A stretch of DNA of 64,000 nt from Herbaspirillum sp. DW155 (GTDB lineage: Bacteria > Pseudomonadota > Gammaproteobacteria > Burkholderiales > Burkholderiaceae_D). The stretch covers positions 1,798,001-1,862,000 of the forward strand of contig NZ_AP029028.1 in NCBI RefSeq assembly GCF_037076565.1, read 5' to 3'. Under the pieces are notes generated by a model. It did no database searches, was not told the DNA's origin, and saw only the letters and a program-made list of their open reading frames with translations. Made by a program: the position numbers and the translations under genes. Below are positions 33,133 to 43,606 of the stretch, piece after piece; the first letter of the stretch is position 1, and each line of letters begins with the position of its first letter.

Positions 33133-34385
33133 TGGCAGAGATCAAAAACTACACGCTGAACTTCGGTCCCCAGCACCCGGCCGCGCACGGCGTGCTGCGC
33201 CTGGTGCTGGAGCTGGACGGTGAAGTCATCCAGCGTGCCGACCCCCACATCGGCCTGTTGCACCGTGCCACCGAAAAGCTGGCCGAGCAGAAGACCTTCC
33301 TGCAATCCGTGCCTTACATGGATCGCCTGGATTATGTCTCGATGATGTGCAACGAGCACGGTTACGTGCTGGCCATCGAGCGTCTGCTGGGCATCGAAGT
33401 GCCGCTGCGCGCGCAGTATATCCGTGTGATGTTCGACGAAATCACCCGCCTGCTGAACCACCTGATGTGGATCGGCGCGCACGCGCTGGACGTGGGCGCA
33501 ATGGGCGTGCTGCTGTATGCCTTCCGTGAGCGCGAAGACCTGTTCGACTGCTACGAAGCGGTCTCCGGTGCCCGCATGCACGCGGCCTACTACCGTCCGG
33601 GCGGCGTCTACCGCGACCTGCCGGACAGCATGCCGCAGTACAAGGCTTCCATCGTGCGCAACGAGAAGGCCATCCGCGAACTGAACGAAAACCGCCAGGG
33701 CTCGCTGCTGGACTTCATCGAAGACTTCACCAATCGTTTCCCGACCTATGTCGACGAATACGAAACCCTGCTGACCGACAACCGTATCTGGAAGCAGCGT
33801 CTGGTGGGCGTGGGCGTGGTCTCGCCGGAACGTGCATTGCAGATGGGCTTCACCGGTCCGATGCTGCGTGGTTCGGGCATCGCCTGGGATCTGCGCAAGA
33901 AGCAGCCATATGAAGTGTATGACCTGCTGGACTTCGACATCCCCATCGGCAAGAACGGCGACTGCTACGACCGTTATCTGGTGCGCGTGGCCGAGATGCG
34001 CCAGTCCAACCGCATCATCAAGCAATGTGTGGAGTGGCTGCGCAACAATCCGGGTCCGGTCATCACTGACAACCACAAGATCGCGCCTCCGAAACGTGCG
34101 GACATGAAGTCCAACATGGAAGACCTGATCCACCACTTCAAGCTGTTCACCGAAGGCTTCCGCGTGCCTGCCGGCGAAGCGTATGCCGCCGTCGAGCATC
34201 CGAAGGGTGAGTTCGGTATCTACCTGGTCTCGGACGGCGCCAACAAGCCGTACCGCCTGAAGATCCGCGCCCCGGGCTTTGCCCACCTGCAAGCCCTGAA
34301 CGAAATGGCCAAGGGTCACATGATTGCCGATGCGGTCACCATCATTGGTACGCAAGACATCGTGTTCGGGGAAATCGACCGGTAA
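33132..34385 (+). CDS. nuoD: NADH-quinone oxidoreductase subunit D
   Basis: The 417-residue subunit of the 49-kDa type forms the quinone cavity with NuoB. Signatures are [22 protein letters not shown], with the quinone-site His, and the C-terminal block [19 protein letters not shown]. It is full length and starts by overlapping the nuoC stop. Confidence 0.98.
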   Translation: MAEIKNYTLNFGPQHPAAHGVLRLVLELDGEVIQRADPHIGLLHRATEKLAEQKTFLQSVPYMDRLDYVSMMCNEHGYVLAIERLLGIEVPLRAQYIRVMFDEITRLLNHLMWIGAHALDVGAMGVLLYAFREREDLFDCYEAVSGARMHAAYYRPGGVYRDLPDSMPQYKASIVRNEKAIRELNENRQGSLLDFIEDFTNRFPTYVDEYETLLTDNRIWKQRLVGVGVVSPERALQMGFTGPMLRGSGIAWDLRKKQPYEVYDLLDFDIPIGKNGDCYDRYLVRVAEMRQSNRIIKQCVEWLRNNPGPVITDNHKIAPPKRADMKSNMEDLIHHFKLFTEGFRVPAGEAYAAVEHPKGEFGIYLVSDGANKPYRLKIRAPGFAHLQALNEMAKGHMIADAVTIIGTQDIVFGEIDR

Positions 34386-34473
34386 GTCGAAGAGCAAGAG
34401 TCAAGGCGGGCTTCTCAGGAAGCCCGTCAGGTTTGGGGAATATCCAATAACCGCGCAGTACTGATGCGCATGG

Positions 34474-34965
34474 ATGGCCAACGATATGCTGTTAAGTCAA
34501 GAAGCCCTTAAGAAAATCGATCGCGAACTCGCGAAATACCCGGCGGACCAGCGCCAGTCTGCGGTCATGTCCGCACTGCGCATCGCCCAGGTGGAACATG
34601 GCTGGCTGCCGGCCGAGCTGCAGCAGGAAATTGCCGACTACATCGGCATGCCCGCCGTGGCCGTGCAGGAAGTCGCGACCTTCTACAACATGTTCAACAC
34701 CAGCCCGGTGGGCAAGCACAAGATCACCGTGTGCACCAACCTGCCGTGTCTGCTGTCGGGTGGCGAGCGCGCCGCCCATCACCTGAAGCACAAGCTGGGC
34801 ATCGATTATCGCGAAACCACGGCCGACGGCCAGTTCACGCTGATGGAAGGCGAATGCATGGGCGCTTGCGGCGACGCACCGGTCATGCTGGTCAACAACC
34901 ATCAAATGTGCAGCTGGATGTCCAACGAAAAGATCGACGCGCTGCTGGAGGAACTGAAGAAATGA
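34474..34965 (+). CDS. nuoE: NADH-quinone oxidoreductase subunit E
   Basis: The 163-residue thioredoxin-like subunit binds a 2Fe-2S cluster (N1a) with C87, C92, C128 and C132 (TVCTNLPC and GECMGAC). It has [18 protein letters not shown] before the cluster. Its stop overlaps the nuoF start. An internal ATG at 34486 is an alternative start four codons later. Confidence 0.97.
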   Translation: MANDMLLSQEALKKIDRELAKYPADQRQSAVMSALRIAQVEHGWLPAELQQEIADYIGMPAVAVQEVATFYNMFNTSPVGKHKITVCTNLPCLLSGGERAAHHLKHKLGIDYRETTADGQFTLMEGECMGACGDAPVMLVNNHQMCSWMSNEKIDALLEELKK

Positions 34966-36257
34966 CCTGCCTGCACGACCGCCACATCAAACCGCTGATC
35001 CTCGCCGACCTCAATGGCGAGAACTGGCACCTCGAGGATTACGTCAAGCGCGGCGGCTACGAGTCGCTCAAGCGCATCCTCAACGAGAAGATCACTCCGG
35101 AACAAGTCATCGCCGACCTCAAGGCTTCGGGCCTGCGTGGCCGCGGCGGTGCGGGTTTCCCGACCGGCCTGAAGTGGAGCTTCATGCCGCGCCAGTTCCC
35201 GGGCCAGAAGTACCTCGTCTGCAACACAGATGAAGGTGAGCCGGGCACATTCAAGGACCGCGACATCATTCGTTACAACCCGCACGCGCTGATCGAAGGC
35301 ATGATCATCGGCGGCTACGCGATGGGCATCACGGTCGGCTACAACTACATCCACGGTGAAATCTTCGCCGAGTACGAGCGCTTCGAAGAAGCCCTGGAAG
35401 AAGCCCGTGCGGCCGGCTTCCTGGGCGACAACATCCTCGGTACCGGCTTCAGCTTCCAGCTGCACGCGCACCACGGTTATGGCGCCTACATCTGCGGCGA
35501 AGAAACTGCGCTCTTGGAATCGCTGGAAGGCAAGAAGGGCCAGCCGCGCTTCAAGCCGCCGTTCCCGGCCAGCTTCGGCCTGTACGGCAAGCCGACCACC
35601 ATCAACAACACCGAGACCTTCGCGGCCGTGCCCTTCATCTTCAAGGTGGGCCCGCAGGCCTACGCCGAGATGGGCAAGCCCAACAACGGCGGCACCAAGA
35701 TCTTCTCGATCTCGGGCGACGTCGAGCGTCCGGGCAACTACGAGATTCCGCTGGGCACGCCTTTCTCCACCTTGCTGGAACTGGCCGGTGGCATGCGCGG
35801 CGGCAAAAAGATCAAGGCCGTCATCCCGGGTGGCTCGTCCGCTCCGGTGATCCGTGGTGACGTCATGATGGACACCACCATGGACTACGACGCCATCGCC
35901 AAGGCCGGCTCGATGCTGGGTTCGGGCGCGGTGATCGTGATGGACGAAACGCGCTGCATGGTCAAGTCGCTGCTGCGCCTGTCCTACTTCTACTATGAAG
36001 AATCCTGCGGCCAGTGCACGCCGTGCCGCGAAGGCACCGGCTGGATGTACCGCATGGTGGAGCGTATCGAGAATGGTCACGGCAAGATGGAAGATCTGGA
36101 CGTGCTGAACTCGGTGGCTGACAACATCCAGGGCCGCACCATCTGTGCGCTGGGTGACGCAGCGGCCATGCCGGTACGCGCGTTCGTGAAGAATTTCCGC
36201 GAAGAGTTCGAATACCACATCGAGCACAAACACTGCCTGGTTCCGGCTTACATCTGA
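34962..36257 (+). CDS. nuoF: NADH-quinone oxidoreductase subunit F
   Basis: The 431-residue NADH-binding subunit oxidises NADH with FMN. The glycine-rich FMN/NADH loop [16 protein letters not shown] lies near residues 57-72. The N3 4Fe-4S ligands are C349, C352 and C355 ([12 protein letters not shown]) and a fourth in TICALGD. The ATG at 34962 overlaps the nuoE stop (ATGA), so the longer upstream reading frame inside nuoE is not used. Confidence 0.98.
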   Translation: MTCLHDRHIKPLILADLNGENWHLEDYVKRGGYESLKRILNEKITPEQVIADLKASGLRGRGGAGFPTGLKWSFMPRQFPGQKYLVCNTDEGEPGTFKDRDIIRYNPHALIEGMIIGGYAMGITVGYNYIHGEIFAEYERFEEALEEARAAGFLGDNILGTGFSFQLHAHHGYGAYICGEETALLESLEGKKGQPRFKPPFPASFGLYGKPTTINNTETFAAVPFIFKVGPQAYAEMGKPNNGGTKIFSISGDVERPGNYEIPLGTPFSTLLELAGGMRGGKKIKAVIPGGSSAPVIRGDVMMDTTMDYDAIAKAGSMLGSGAVIVMDETRCMVKSLLRLSYFYYEESCGQCTPCREGTGWMYRMVERIENGHGKMEDLDVLNSVADNIQGRTICALGDAAAMPVRAFVKNFREEFEYHIEHKHCLVPAYI

Positions 36258-36340
36258 ACAGGGCAGGGGATGCCGGGCGGGATGCGATAAGCCTTCCGCC
36301 GGTATCGTTGGCAAAGAATATTTAGCTTGGGCAAACAGCC

Positions 36341-38668
36341 ATGGTTGAAATCGAAATAGACGGCAAGAAGGTTGAAGTGCAAGAAGGCAGCATGGTCATG
36401 GACGCTGCCAACAAGATCGGCACGTACATCCCTCACTTCTGCTATCACAAGAAACTGTCCATCGCGGCCAACTGCCGCATGTGCCTGGTCGAGGTCGAAA
36501 AGGCCCCGAAGCCGCTGCCTGCCTGTGCCACGCCGGTCAACAACGGCATGATCGTGCGCACCGCCAGCGACAAGGCCGTCAAGGCCCAGAAGGGCGTGAT
36601 GGAATTCCTCCTGATCAACCACCCGCTGGATTGCCCCATCTGCGACCAGGGCGGTGAGTGCCAGCTGCAGGATCTGGCCGTCGGTTACGGCGGTTCGACT
36701 TCGCGCTATCAGGAAGAAAAGCGTGTCGTGGAGCCCAAGGATGTCGGTCCGCTGATCTCCATGAAGGAAATGAACCGCTGCATCCACTGCACCCGCTGCG
36801 TGCGCTTCGGCCAGGAAGTGGCCGGCGTGATGGAACTGGGCATGCTGGGCCGCGGTGAACATTCCGAGATCACCACCTTCGTCGGCAAGACCGTGGATTC
36901 CGAACTGTCGGGCAACATGATCGACCTGTGCCCGGTGGGTGCGCTGACCTCCAAGCCGTTCCGCTACAGCGCCCGTACCTGGGAGCTGTCGCGCCGCAAG
37001 TCGGTGAGCCCGCACGACAGCGTTGGCGCCAACCTGATCGTCCAGGTCAAGAATGGCAAGGTCATGCGCGTGCTGCCCTTCGAAAACGAAGAAGTCAACG
37101 AGTGCTGGATCTCCGACAAGGACCGCTTCGCCTATGAAGCGCTGGACAGCGCCGAGCGCCTGACCAAGCCGATGTTGAAGCAAGACGGCAAGTGGCAGGA
37201 AGTGGACTGGCAGACCGCGCTGGAATACGTCGCCCACGGCCTGCGCAACATCCGTCACGAACACGGCGCCGATTCCATCGCTGCGCTGGGTACCCCGTAC
37301 TCCACGCTGGAAGAACTGAGCCTGCTGCAGAAGGTCGTGCGCGGTGTCGGTTCGGATAACGTCGACTTCCGCCTGCGTCAGTCGGACTTCGGTCTGGATG
37401 GCCAGATCAAGCCTTGGCTGGGCATGTCCATCGTCGAGTTCTCGCAGTTGAACCGCGTCTTCGTGATCGGTTCCTTCCTGCGCAAGGATCACCCGCTGCT
37501 GTCGGCCCGCCTGCGCCAGTCCGCCAAGAGCGGTGCCAAGATCAGCGTGCTGCACGCCACCGACGACGATCTGCTCATGCCGGTCGCCAACAAGATCATC
37601 GCCGCTCCTTCGGCATGGCTGTCCGCGCTGGCCGAAGTGGCCGTGGCCGTGGCTGAAGCCAAGGGTGTGGCTGCTCCCGCCGCCTACGCTGGCGTGGTCG
37701 CATCGGACGCGGCCAAGGCCACCGCTGCCAGCCTGCTGTCGGGCGAAGGCCGTGGCGTGTTCCTGGGCAATGCTGCCGTCCAGCATCCGCAAGCTGCGCA
37801 ATTGCATGCCGCCGCACAGTGGATCGCTGAACAGACCGGCGCCAAGCTGGGCGTGTTGACCGAAGGCGGCAACGCCGTTGGTGGCTACCTGGCCAATGCC
37901 GTGCCGACCCCGGGCAAGGGCGCCAACGCCGCTGCCGTGTTCGCACAGCCGCGCAAGGCCTACCTGCTGTTGAACGCCGAGCCGGAACTGGACAGCTACG
38001 ATCCGCAAGCGGCTCGTGCCGCCCTGAACCAGGCCGAAATGGTCGTGGTGATGTCGGCTTTCAAGCACGGTGCCGACTACGCCGACGTGCTGCTGCCGAT
38101 CGCGCCGTTCACCGAAACCGCCGGTACCTTCGTCAATGCCGAAGGCCGTGCACAGAGCTTCAACGGCACAGTCAAGCCGGCTGGCGATGCGCGTCCGGGC
38201 TGGAAGGTCCTGCGCGTGCTGGGCAACCTGCTGGAGCTGGAAAACTTCGAGTACGAAACCGCCGAATCCATCCGCGACGAACTGCTGGGCAAGGAAACCG
38301 ACCTGTCGGCCCGCCTGAACAACATCGCCAGCGTGCAAGCGCAGGCCGTGCCAGCCGCTCCCGCCGGTGTGGAGCGCGTGGCCGATGTGCCCATCTACTT
38401 CGCCGATGCGATCGCACGCCGCTCGCCGCCGCTGCTGGAAACCCGCGACGGCCAGGCACCCAAGGCATGGCTGTCGGCCGCACTGGCTGCCAAGCTGGGC
38501 GTGGCTGAAGGCGACAAGGTGAATGTCAAGCAAGGCTCGGGCAGCGCTGCGCTGACCGCGGCCATCGATAAGAAACTGCCGGAAAACGTGGTTCGCGTCG
38601 CCGCTGCGCACGCCTCCACCGCTGCACTGGGCGGCATGTTTGGCGCAATCGTCGTGGAGAAAGCGTAA
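36341..38668 (+). CDS. nuoG: NADH-quinone oxidoreductase subunit G
   Basis: The 775-residue subunit contributes several Fe-S clusters. Residues 1-80 form a ferredoxin-like 2Fe-2S domain (C34, C45, C48, C62). A His/Cys-coordinated 4Fe-4S cluster follows, with [13 protein letters not shown], and another with [11 protein letters not shown]. The rest is a molybdopterin-oxidoreductase-like fold without the cofactor. The C-terminus is Ala-rich and more variable. The 83-base gap before the gene is among the longer ones of the operon. Confidence 0.97.
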   Translation: MVEIEIDGKKVEVQEGSMVMDAANKIGTYIPHFCYHKKLSIAANCRMCLVEVEKAPKPLPACATPVNNGMIVRTASDKAVKAQKGVMEFLLINHPLDCPICDQGGECQLQDLAVGYGGSTSRYQEEKRVVEPKDVGPLISMKEMNRCIHCTRCVRFGQEVAGVMELGMLGRGEHSEITTFVGKTVDSELSGNMIDLCPVGALTSKPFRYSARTWELSRRKSVSPHDSVGANLIVQVKNGKVMRVLPFENEEVNECWISDKDRFAYEALDSAERLTKPMLKQDGKWQEVDWQTALEYVAHGLRNIRHEHGADSIAALGTPYSTLEELSLLQKVVRGVGSDNVDFRLRQSDFGLDGQIKPWLGMSIVEFSQLNRVFVIGSFLRKDHPLLSARLRQSAKSGAKISVLHATDDDLLMPVANKIIAAPSAWLSALAEVAVAVAEAKGVAAPAAYAGVVASDAAKATAASLLSGEGRGVFLGNAAVQHPQAAQLHAAAQWIAEQTGAKLGVLTEGGNAVGGYLANAVPTPGKGANAAAVFAQPRKAYLLLNAEPELDSYDPQAARAALNQAEMVVVMSAFKHGADYADVLLPIAPFTETAGTFVNAEGRAQSFNGTVKPAGDARPGWKVLRVLGNLLELENFEYETAESIRDELLGKETDLSARLNNIASVQAQAVPAAPAGVERVADVPIYFADAIARRSPPLLETRDGQAPKAWLSAALAAKLGVAEGDKVNVKQGSGSAALTAAIDKKLPENVVRVAAAHASTAALGGMFGAIVVEKA

Positions 38669-38670
38669 AA

Positions 38671-39741
38671 ATGGATCACCTGATCGCCCAAATCAATACG
38701 GTAGGCCCGGCCTACCTGGGTCCGACCCTGTTCACCCTGGTGTGGACCCTGGTCAAGATCCTGGTGGTGATGGTGCCGCTGCTGGTGTGCGTGGCCTACA
38801 TGACCTACTGGGAGCGCAAGCTGATCGGCTGGATGCACGTGCGTCTGGGCCCCAACCGCGTGGGGCCGGCCGGCCTGCTGCAGCCCATCGCGGATGCCGT
38901 CAAGCTGATCTTCAAGGAAATCTCTACTCCGTCCAAGGCCAACAAGGCGCTGTTCTACCTGGCGCCTGTGATGACCATCATGCCGGCGCTGGCCGCCTGG
39001 GCGGTGGTGCCGTTCTCGCCGGAACACGTGCTGGCCAACGTCAACGCCGGTCTGCTGTACCTGATGGCGATCACCTCGATGGAAGTCTACGGCATCATCA
39101 TCGCCGGCTGGGCCTCCAACTCGAAGTACGCTTTCCTGGGTGCCATGCGCGCCTCGGCACAGATGGTGTCCTACGAAATCTCCATGGGCTTCTGCCTGGT
39201 GGTGGTGCTGATGGTCTCCGGCAGCCTGAACATGACCGACATCGTGCTGGGTCAGACCAAGGGGCAGTTCGCCGCCATGGGCCTGAACTTCCTGTCGTGG
39301 AACTGGCTGCCGTTGCTGCCGGTGTTCGTGATCTACTTCGTCTCCGGTGTGGCCGAGACCAACCGCCACCCGTTCGACGTCGTGGAAGGCGAATCCGAAA
39401 TCGTGGCCGGTCACATGATCGAATACTCGGGCATGTCCTTCGCCATGTTCTTCCTGGCCGAATACGCCGCGATGATCCTGATCTCGATCCTGACCGCACT
39501 GCTGTTCTTCGGCGGCTGGTCGGCTCCGGTGTCCGCGCTGGACTTCATCCCGGGCTGGATCTGGCTGGGCTTGAAGACCTTCTTCTTCCTGTCGCTGTAC
39601 GTGTGGATCCGCGCATCGTTCCCGCGCTATCGCTATGACCAGATCATGCGTCTGGGCTGGAAAGTGTTCATCCCGCTGACCCTGGTGTGGCTGGTGGTCG
39701 TGGCGATCTGGATCCAGTCGCCCTGGAATATCTGGAAATAA
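38671..39741 (+). CDS. nuoH: NADH-quinone oxidoreductase subunit H
   Basis: The 356-residue membrane subunit has eight or more helices and links the quinone site to the proton-pumping arm. Conserved loops are [20 protein letters not shown], and the E-rich loop [22 protein letters not shown]. It starts two bases after the nuoG stop. Confidence 0.98.
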   Translation: MDHLIAQINTVGPAYLGPTLFTLVWTLVKILVVMVPLLVCVAYMTYWERKLIGWMHVRLGPNRVGPAGLLQPIADAVKLIFKEISTPSKANKALFYLAPVMTIMPALAAWAVVPFSPEHVLANVNAGLLYLMAITSMEVYGIIIAGWASNSKYAFLGAMRASAQMVSYEISMGFCLVVVLMVSGSLNMTDIVLGQTKGQFAAMGLNFLSWNWLPLLPVFVIYFVSGVAETNRHPFDVVEGESEIVAGHMIEYSGMSFAMFFLAEYAAMILISILTALLFFGGWSAPVSALDFIPGWIWLGLKTFFFLSLYVWIRASFPRYRYDQIMRLGWKVFIPLTLVWLVVVAIWIQSPWNIWK

Positions 39742-39762
39742 GTTGGAAGGCTGAGGCTAAAA

Positions 39763-40251
39763 ATGGAAGCTATTAAGGATTTTTTCGGCAGCCTGATGCT
39801 CCGCGAGCTGTTCAAGGGCCTGGCCCTGACCGGTCGCTACCTGTTCAAGCGCAAGATCACGGTGCAGTTCCCCGAGGAAAAGACGCCGATGTCGCCGCGT
39901 TTCCGCGGTCTGCATGCGCTGCGCCGTTATCCCAACGGTGAAGAACGCTGCATCGCCTGCAAGCTGTGCGAAGCGGTCTGCCCGGCGATGGCCATCACCA
40001 TCGAATCCGAGCAGCGTGCCGACGGTACCCGTCGCACCAGCCGCTACGACATCGACCTGACCAAGTGCATCTTCTGCGGTTTCTGCGAAGAGTCCTGCCC
40101 GGTCGACTCGATCGTCGAAACGCATATCCTGGAATACCACGGTGAAAAGCGGGGCGACCTGTACTACACCAAGGAAATGCTGCTGGCAGTGGGCGACCGT
40201 TACGAAAACGAAATCGCCGCTGCACGTGCAGCCGACGCTGCCTACCGTTGA
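39763..40251 (+). CDS. nuoI: NADH-quinone oxidoreductase subunit I
   Basis: The 162-residue peripheral subunit has two 4Fe-4S clusters (N6a and N6b). Ligands are C63, C66, C69, C73 ([12 protein letters not shown]) and C102, C105, C108, C112 ([12 protein letters not shown]). An N-terminal amphipathic helix contacts the membrane arm. A 143-base gap with no gene follows before nuoJ. Confidence 0.98.
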   Translation: MEAIKDFFGSLMLRELFKGLALTGRYLFKRKITVQFPEEKTPMSPRFRGLHALRRYPNGEERCIACKLCEAVCPAMAITIESEQRADGTRRTSRYDIDLTKCIFCGFCEESCPVDSIVETHILEYHGEKRGDLYYTKEMLLAVGDRYENEIAAARAADAAYR

Positions 40252-40394
40252 TCGGTACTGCCGGGTGGCCCTGCGTAAAACAGGGCGGCCGGCAGGGTGG
40301 TGCAGGACTTGCGGCAATGTGCTGGATGTATTGCGATGGGATGGCCTGCTGTGCTGTCCCCGTGCTGATTGAATGAACCAACTTCTGGTTGATT

Positions 40395-41051
40395 ATGGAA
40401 TTTAAAACTGTCTTGTTCTACGTGTTCGCGGTGCTGGTGGTAATCGCCGCTGTACGCGTCATCACGGCCCGCAACCCGGTGCATGCGGCGCTCTTCCTGG
40501 TGCTGTCGTTCTTCTCGGCAGCCGGTCTCTGGATGCTGCTCAAGGCCGAGTTCCTGGCCATCGTGCTGGTGCTGGTCTATGTCGGTGCGGTGATGGTGCT
40601 GTTCCTGTTCGTGGTGATGATGCTCGACATCAACATGGACAAGCTGCGCGAAGGCTTCTGGGGCTACTTCCCGCTGGCTGCCACCATCGGCGTGATCATC
40701 GTGCTGGAAATGGCGGCGGTGCTGCTCAACAGCTTCTGGGTCTACGAGTCCCAGGTGCCGGCTGCCTCTGACACGCTGGGCCAGACCAAGCCGCTGGGCA
40801 AGCTGATCTTCACCGAATACGTGTACGGTTTCGAAATCGCAGCCGTGATCCTGCTGGTGGCCATCGTCGCCGCCGTCGCACTGACACTGCGCCGCCGCAA
40901 GGACAGCAAGTACTTCGACCCGGCCCAGGCCGTCAAGGTCAAGGCATCGGATCGCGTGCGCCTGGTCAGCATGAAGGCCGAATCCACCCGCAATGAACCC
41001 GCTGCCGACGCCGCCGCTGCTGCGTCCGACAAGCCGGCTCAACAATCTTAA
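40395..41051 (+). CDS. nuoJ: NADH-quinone oxidoreductase subunit J
   Basis: The 218-residue membrane subunit has five helices. RNPVHAALFLVLSF and AIVLVLVYVGAVMVLFLFVVMML are the family blocks; the latter contains the pi-bulge helix that gates proton flow. The C-terminus carries an extra Ala/Glu-rich cytosolic tail of about 30 residues. The ATG at 40395 is taken; a TTG two codons earlier is possible. Confidence 0.97.
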   Translation: MEFKTVLFYVFAVLVVIAAVRVITARNPVHAALFLVLSFFSAAGLWMLLKAEFLAIVLVLVYVGAVMVLFLFVVMMLDINMDKLREGFWGYFPLAATIGVIIVLEMAAVLLNSFWVYESQVPAASDTLGQTKPLGKLIFTEYVYGFEIAAVILLVAIVAAVALTLRRRKDSKYFDPAQAVKVKASDRVRLVSMKAESTRNEPAADAAAAASDKPAQQS

Positions 41052-41069
41052 GAAGGGCGAACAAGAATC

Positions 41070-41378
41070 ATGGCAATCACGCTCTCCCATTACCTGATCA
41101 TCGGCGCGATCCTGTTTGCGATCTCGATCGTCGGCATTTTCCTGAACCGCAAGAACGTCATCGTCCTCCTGATGGCCATCGAACTGATGCTGCTTGCGGT
41201 CAACATGAACTTCATTGCTTTCTCGCATTACCTCGGTGACGCGGGCGGACAGATCTTCGTGTTCTTCATCCTGACCGTGGCTGCGGCCGAGTCCGCCATC
41301 GGTCTGGCGATTCTGGTGGTGCTGTTCCGTAACCTGGATACCATCAACGTGGAAGACCTCGACAGCCTCAAGGGCTGA
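41070..41378 (+). CDS. nuoK: NADH-quinone oxidoreductase subunit K
   Basis: The 102-residue, three-helix membrane subunit has the conserved Glu in [12 protein letters not shown] and in [12 protein letters not shown], part of the E-channel proton path. Length is exactly as in the family. It lies 18 bases after nuoJ. Confidence 0.98.
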   Translation: MAITLSHYLIIGAILFAISIVGIFLNRKNVIVLLMAIELMLLAVNMNFIAFSHYLGDAGGQIFVFFILTVAAAESAIGLAILVVLFRNLDTINVEDLDSLKG

Positions 41379-41493
41379 GTCGGCATCCGCAGCGTCCTGT
41401 TTTTGCGTTCTGGTTTGAATTTCATTTAAAGATGGGAGGCCCCCTTGCAGCAGATGGTGCAGGCGGGGCAGCCAATAAGCGATAAGGTTCATC

Positions 41494-43584
41494 ATGGCTG
41501 GGCAACTTAACCCACATCTTCTTCTTGCTGTACCCCTGGCGCCGCTGGCAGGCTCGGCTATCGCCGGCTTGCTGGGTACCAAATTCTTCGGCAACGTGGT
41601 TGGCCGCAAGGTGTCGCATACCGCGACCATCCTGGGCGTGCTGATTGCCGCCATCATCTCCCTCCAGACCCTGCTTGCAGTGCTGGACGGCGCCACCTAC
41701 AACGGTACGCTGTACAACTGGATGACGGTGGCAGGCCTCAAGCTGGAGATCGGCTTCATGGTCGACAGCCTGACCGCGATGATGATGTGCGTGGTGACTT
41801 TCGTGTCTCTGATGGTGCACATCTACACCATTGGCTACATGGCCGAAGATGAGGGTTACAACCGCTTCTTCTCCTACATCTCGCTGTTCACCTTCTCCAT
41901 GCTCATGCTGGTCATGAGCAACAACTTCCTGCAGCTGTTCTTCGGCTGGGAAGCGGTGGGCCTGGTGTCCTACCTGCTGATCGGTTTCTGGTACACCCGT
42001 CCGACCGCCATCAAGGCCAACATGAAGGCCTTCCTGGTCAACCGTGTCGGTGACTTCGGCTTCATCCTGGGGATCGGCCTGCTGCTGGCTTACGCCGGTT
42101 CGATGAACTACACCGAAGTCTTCGCCAAGCGCGCCGAGCTGGCCCAGCTGACTCTGCCGGGTACGGACTGGATGCTGCTGACCGTCGCCTGTATCTGCCT
42201 GTTCGTCGGCGCCATGGGCAAGTCGGCCCAGTTCCCGCTGCACGTCTGGCTGCCGGACTCGATGGAAGGCCCGACCCCGATCTCCGCGCTGATCCACGCC
42301 GCCACCATGGTGACGGCCGGTATCTTCATGGTCACCCGCATGTCGCCGCTGTTCGAGCTGTCGGACACCGCGCTGTCCTTCATCCTGGTGATCGGTGCCA
42401 TCACGGCGCTGTTCATGGGCTTCCTGGGCACCATGCAGAACGACATCAAGCGCGTCGTGGCTTACTCCACGCTGTCGCAGCTGGGTTACATGACCGTCGC
42501 ACTGGGTGCTTCGGCCTACTCGGTGGCCGTGTTCCACCTGATGACCCACGCCTTCTTCAAGGCACTGCTGTTCCTGGGCGCCGGTTCGGTCATCATCGGC
42601 ATGCACCACGATCAGGACATGCGCAACATGGGCGGCCTGCGCAAGTACATGCCCATCACCTGGATCACCTCGCTCTTGGGTTCGCTGGCGCTGATCGGTA
42701 CGCCCTTCTTCTCGGGCTTCTACTCGAAGGATTCGATCATCGAAGCCGCAGCCGAATCGCACCTGCCGGGTTCGGGCTTTGCCTACTTCGCCGTGCTGGC
42801 CAGCGTCTTCGTGACGGCCTTCTACTCCTTCCGCATGTACTTCATGGTCTTCCACGGCAAGGAGCGTTTCGGTCAGGCCCACGGCCATGACGATCATCAC
42901 GCCCCGGCTGCGGCCCACGGCGTGCATGACGACCATGCCCACGATGCGCATGATGACCACGGCCATGACGAGCACCATCACGGCCTGGCTCCGGGCCAGA
43001 AGCCGCACGAGTCGCCGCTGGTGGTGACCCTGCCGCTGATCCTGCTGGCCATTCCCTCGGTCATCGTCGGTTTCTTCGCGATCTCGCCGATGCTGTATGG
43101 CGACTTCTTCAAGGGCGTGATCTTCTTCGGCGAAAACCACAAGGTCATGGAAGAGCTGGCCCACGAATACCACGGCCCGGTGGCCATGGTGCTGCACGCC
43201 TTCACCAGCGCGCCGCTGTGGCTGGCCATTGCCGGTGTGGTCGTGGCGTACTACTGCTACATGATCAACCCGCGCGTGCCGACCTGGTTCAAGGAAAAGT
43301 TCAGCATCATCTACACCATCCTGGACAACAAGTACTACATGGACAAGTTCAACGAAGTCGTCTTCGCCGGCGGTGCACGCCTGCTGGGCAGCGGACTGTC
43401 CACCGTGGGTGACCGTGGCCTGATCGACGGTCTGTTCGTCAACGGCAGCGCCAAGGTCGTCGGCTGGTTCTCGAAATTCACGCGTCTCTGGCAGTCCGGT
43501 TACATCTATCACTATGCGTTCGTGATGATCATCGGGGTGCTGGGTTTCCTGGTGTGGTTCATGCCGCTCCCGTTCGCCAAATAA
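41494..43584 (+). CDS. nuoL: NADH-quinone oxidoreductase subunit L
   Basis: The 696-residue antiporter-like subunit at the far end of the membrane arm has about 16 helices and the long lateral helix. Core motifs are FFGWEAVGLVSYLLIGFW, with the key Glu, and AMGKSAQFPLHVWLPDSMEGPTPISALIHAATMV with Lys and His on the proton path. Between about residues 463 and 505 a loop is extremely His/Asp-rich, with units like HDDHHA and HDEHHHG. This is a plausible metal-binding or surface loop, unusual compared with the E. coli protein. Confidence 0.98.
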   Translation: MAGQLNPHLLLAVPLAPLAGSAIAGLLGTKFFGNVVGRKVSHTATILGVLIAAIISLQTLLAVLDGATYNGTLYNWMTVAGLKLEIGFMVDSLTAMMMCVVTFVSLMVHIYTIGYMAEDEGYNRFFSYISLFTFSMLMLVMSNNFLQLFFGWEAVGLVSYLLIGFWYTRPTAIKANMKAFLVNRVGDFGFILGIGLLLAYAGSMNYTEVFAKRAELAQLTLPGTDWMLLTVACICLFVGAMGKSAQFPLHVWLPDSMEGPTPISALIHAATMVTAGIFMVTRMSPLFELSDTALSFILVIGAITALFMGFLGTMQNDIKRVVAYSTLSQLGYMTVALGASAYSVAVFHLMTHAFFKALLFLGAGSVIIGMHHDQDMRNMGGLRKYMPITWITSLLGSLALIGTPFFSGFYSKDSIIEAAAESHLPGSGFAYFAVLASVFVTAFYSFRMYFMVFHGKERFGQAHGHDDHHAPAAAHGVHDDHAHDAHDDHGHDEHHHGLAPGQKPHESPLVVTLPLILLAIPSVIVGFFAISPMLYGDFFKGVIFFGENHKVMEELAHEYHGPVAMVLHAFTSAPLWLAIAGVVVAYYCYMINPRVPTWFKEKFSIIYTILDNKYYMDKFNEVVFAGGARLLGSGLSTVGDRGLIDGLFVNGSAKVVGWFSKFTRLWQSGYIYHYAFVMIIGVLGFLVWFMPLPFAK

Positions 43585-43606
43585 GCTGTCCGAGTACATA
43601 ACAACC

